Translations under genes and position numbers: made by a program | Assembly: GCA_017539025.1 (NCBI GenBank) | Contig: JAFYHT010000066.1 | Coordinates: 124,001 to 188,000 of the forward strand | Direction: 5' to 3' | Source: Erysipelotrichaceae bacterium | GTDB lineage: Bacteria > Bacillota_I > Bacilli_A > Erysipelotrichales > Erysipelotrichaceae | Length of the DNA: 64,000 bases | In this document: in pieces, positions 62,401 to 64,000 of the stretch | Layout: the number at the start of each line of letters is the position of its first letter | Numbering within the stretch: the stretch's first letter is position 1 | Notes under the pieces: generated by a model | What the model was told of the DNA's origin: nothing | Database searches by the model: none | Seen by the model: only the letters and a program-made list of their open reading frames with translations

Positions 62401-63411
62401 ATGAAAAAAAGAAATATCTGTATGATCCTGATCGTTGTCCTGATCGTGACAATGATGACGGGATGTTCCAAAAAGGAAGAAAAGAAAGAAGAGGATTACA
62501 GTATCGATTATCTCGTTTTGGTAAACAAGCTCAATGCTTTACCTGAAGACTGGGAAGCGAATCTGAAAACAGAGCATTGCGTCAATTCAATCGGCGATGA
62601 TGTCGAGGTTGAAGTAAACGCATATAATGCTTATCTGCAGATGAAGGAAGAACTGGAAGCGGAAGGTGTTTATGTCGATCTGGATTCCGCCAGAAGAAGC
62701 GTTGAGACACAACAGCAGATCATGGATGAATTCAGTGAGAAATATGGTGCCGATTATGCGATGAAAGTCGTCGCAAAGCCAGGCTATTCCGAACATCATA
62801 CCGGATTGGCTTTGGACCTCTATCTGATCGTTGATGGAGTGGATATCATCTACAATGAAGATCTGGTCCAATATCCTGAGATCTGGGAAACGATCCATGA
62901 GAAACTGCCGAAATACGGATTCATCCTCCGCTATCTGGAAGACAAGGAACATATCACCGGTTATGCATATGAACCTTGGCATATCAGATATATCAATGAT
63001 CCGGATAAGGCAAAGCAGATCATGGACAAAGGGATCACCCTGGAAGGCTATCTGGGTGCGGTCAACGAAACAGATCCGATCATCGATCTTGGTTCTTCCG
63101 AACTATATTCTGCAGAAGAGCTGAAGGAAATGGCTGTTCTGATCAAATGCCAGTTTGCCGCATGGAAGGATTGTGAACTTCATAAGATCAGTTACGCAGG
63201 TGATGACTCTGCGAATGAAGAAAACCTGGAGTGGATCAATTCTTTAAGTGAAGGAACGAAGTATGAGAAAGTCGCGGGATTCCTGATGGATTTCCATTCG
63301 CCAAAAGAAAGTGACAGTACACTGGAAAAAGATCACGAATACACCGATTATCAGTGGTGGCTTGGCTGTGACGAAGAAGGAAGCTGGGAGATCGTCAGTT
63401 TTGGATACTGA
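62401..63411 (+). CDS. lipoprotein D-alanyl-D-alanine carboxypeptidase, VanY/M15B type
   Basis: A 336-residue lipoprotein with lipobox MMTGC. The M15B domain (about 75-215) has SARRSVETQQQIMDE, the zinc motif GYSEHHTGLALDL (S-x-x-H...D), and EPWHIRYI. It would trim the terminal D-Ala of peptidoglycan stems. The 120 C-terminal residues are extra and lack a known motif. AGGGGG precedes ATG 62401. It has no vanS/R genes beside it. Confidence 0.9.
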   Translation: MKKRNICMILIVVLIVTMMTGCSKKEEKKEEDYSIDYLVLVNKLNALPEDWEANLKTEHCVNSIGDDVEVEVNAYNAYLQMKEELEAEGVYVDLDSARRSVETQQQIMDEFSEKYGADYAMKVVAKPGYSEHHTGLALDLYLIVDGVDIIYNEDLVQYPEIWETIHEKLPKYGFILRYLEDKEHITGYAYEPWHIRYINDPDKAKQIMDKGITLEGYLGAVNETDPIIDLGSSELYSAEELKEMAVLIKCQFAAWKDCELHKISYAGDDSANEENLEWINSLSEGTKYEKVAGFLMDFHSPKESDSTLEKDHEYTDYQWWLGCDEEGSWEIVSFGY

Positions 63412-63494
63412 TACTATCTGCCATAACAAAGCAAAAAGAGACAGGATTCTTTCTGCCTTAAGACATAGAATCTAAGTGTAAGGAGGGAATACCG

Positions 63495-64000
63495 ATGGAT
63501 TGGATCAAGACGATCAATCATTCCATAGCGTATATGGAAGATCATCTGACTGAGCAGATCACATTGGAAGATATCGCAAGACATGTGGATCTTTCGGCCT
63601 TTCATTTTCACCGGGCGTTTACCATGTTGACAGGGATGTCTCCAAGCGAATACCTCAGGAAAAGACGTCTGTCACAAGCGGCTGCAGAGCTTGCAGATGG
63701 AAATGAGAAAGTCATAGATATCGCTTTGAAGTATGGATATGAAACACCGGAAAGCTTCACGAAAGCATTTACGAGATTTCATGGCGTTTCGCCGATGCAG
63801 GTAAAAAAAGGAAGTCCGATCCAGTTCATGAGCAGGTATACCGTCCATATCACGATAGAAGGAGGAGAGATCATGGAATACAATATCGAGAAATGGGAAG
63901 CAATGGATTTGCTGGTACACGCAAAGGAATTTCATCCGGAAACAAGCGATCAGGAGATACCGAAGTTCTGGGATGAATATTACGCAAACGAAGAATACAG
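63495..64000 (+). CDS. AraC-family transcriptional regulator, 3' end outside window
   Basis: The first 168 residues of an AraC-type activator, open at the right window edge. Two helix-turn-helix motifs are plain: ITLEDIARHVDLSAFHFHRAF and VIDIALKYGYETPESFTKAF, with the FHGVSPMQVKKG end. After residue about 110 a GyrI/SOUL-like effector domain begins (MEYNIEKWEAMDLLVHAKEF). AAGGAGGG lies 6-8 nt before ATG 63495. It may bind a drug or other small molecule through that domain. Confidence 0.9.
   Translation, partial: MDWIKTINHSIAYMEDHLTEQITLEDIARHVDLSAFHFHRAFTMLTGMSPSEYLRKRRLSQAAAELADGNEKVIDIALKYGYETPESFTKAFTRFHGVSPMQVKKGSPIQFMSRYTVHITIEGGEIMEYNIEKWEAMDLLVHAKEFHPETSDQEIPKFWDEYYANEEY

Noticed and set aside
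28841..63411. VanX-, VanY- and VanZ-like domains in one window read as a vancomycin resistance locus
   Set aside because: They are far apart, in different units, in lipoproteins or a fusion, and there is no vanH, vanA-type ligase or vanRS. Ordinary envelope enzymes are more likely.

Overview
The window is a gene-dense stretch (about 69 protein genes, one tRNA, one IS200/IS605-type element) from a Gram-positive, Bacillota-type bacterium of moderate G+C (roughly 40-45% by eye). Evidence for this is the many AGGAGG-type ribosome binding sites, short lipobox lipoproteins (L-x-G-C), an LTA-synthase-like enzyme, ribonuclease M5, and the order rnmV-rsmA-ispE-prs. The gene content (many lipoproteins, PTS and GH1 genes, nucleoside scavenging, ATC-hydrolase-like genes, no sporulation genes seen) suggests an anaerobic gut Erysipelotrichia-like organism. 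That placement is inference.

Layout. 1-3016: C-terminal bulk of a hybrid sensor kinase. 3072-7803: YfcE-like phosphodiesterase, two alkyltransferase-family genes, a Zn-macrodomain/SirTM sirtuin pair, a small membrane protein, a GNAT and a 2H phosphoesterase, mostly overlapping end to end. 7855-13861: GH1 glucosidase, hydrolase, ADP-ribosylglycohydrolase-family protein, deoD and two nucleoside 2-deoxyribosyltransferases. 13916-14497 (minus): lone RarA/MgsA C-terminal domain. 14735-20451: complete BMP-type nucleoside ABC importer plus nucleoside hydrolase, facing an FGGY kinase (minus). 22072-27791: M42 and M20 peptidases, then a lone PTS EIIC, a small drug/metabolite-type transporter and a 6-phospho-beta-glucosidase. 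27930-31520: lipoprotein, VanZ-VOC fusion, PfkB kinase and a TrpF-like protein lacking the catalytic Cys. 31543 to about 32858: a TnpB-only IS element. 32880-38477: housekeeping block rluA-like, ybaK-like, ispD, rnmV, rsmA, ispE, and prs with a GlmU-like N-terminal extension. 38553-44697: CHAP protein, rhomboid, cystatin-like lipoprotein, VanX-like lipoprotein, unknown protein, GH29 fucosidase. 44739-44815: tRNA-Pro(GGG). 44953-52790: an eleven-gene operon of hydrolases, three methyltransferases, a ketopantoate-reductase-like enzyme, two ATC-hydrolase-like genes (one frameshifted) and two paralogous membrane proteins, behind a palindromic operator. 52921-64000: LTA-synthase-like protein, nucleoside phosphorylase-pyrophosphatase fusion, lipoproteins, HAD phosphatase, CotH-like protein, third ATC-hydrolase-like gene, VanY-like carboxypeptidase, and the start of an AraC-type regulator.

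How the genes work together. Nucleoside scavenging is the main theme: BMP importer, nucleoside hydrolase, DeoD, two deoxyribosyltransferases and the phosphorylase-PPase fusion would take up and dismantle (deoxy)nucleosides, with PRPP synthetase on the salvage side. ADP-ribose chemistry is a second theme: SirTM writer, macrodomain eraser, ADP-ribosylglycohydrolase-family protein and possibly the 2H phosphoesterase. A third is cell-wall and glycan turnover: VanX, VanY, CHAP, LTA synthase, GH29 and GH1 proteins.

Regulatory architecture. Extended -10 promoters (TGnTAAAAT or TGnTATAAT) recur. At five genes the -10 lies exactly 6 nt before the start codon with no Shine-Dalgarno, which implies leaderless mRNAs. 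Most transcription units end in clear intrinsic terminators, many shared by convergent genes.
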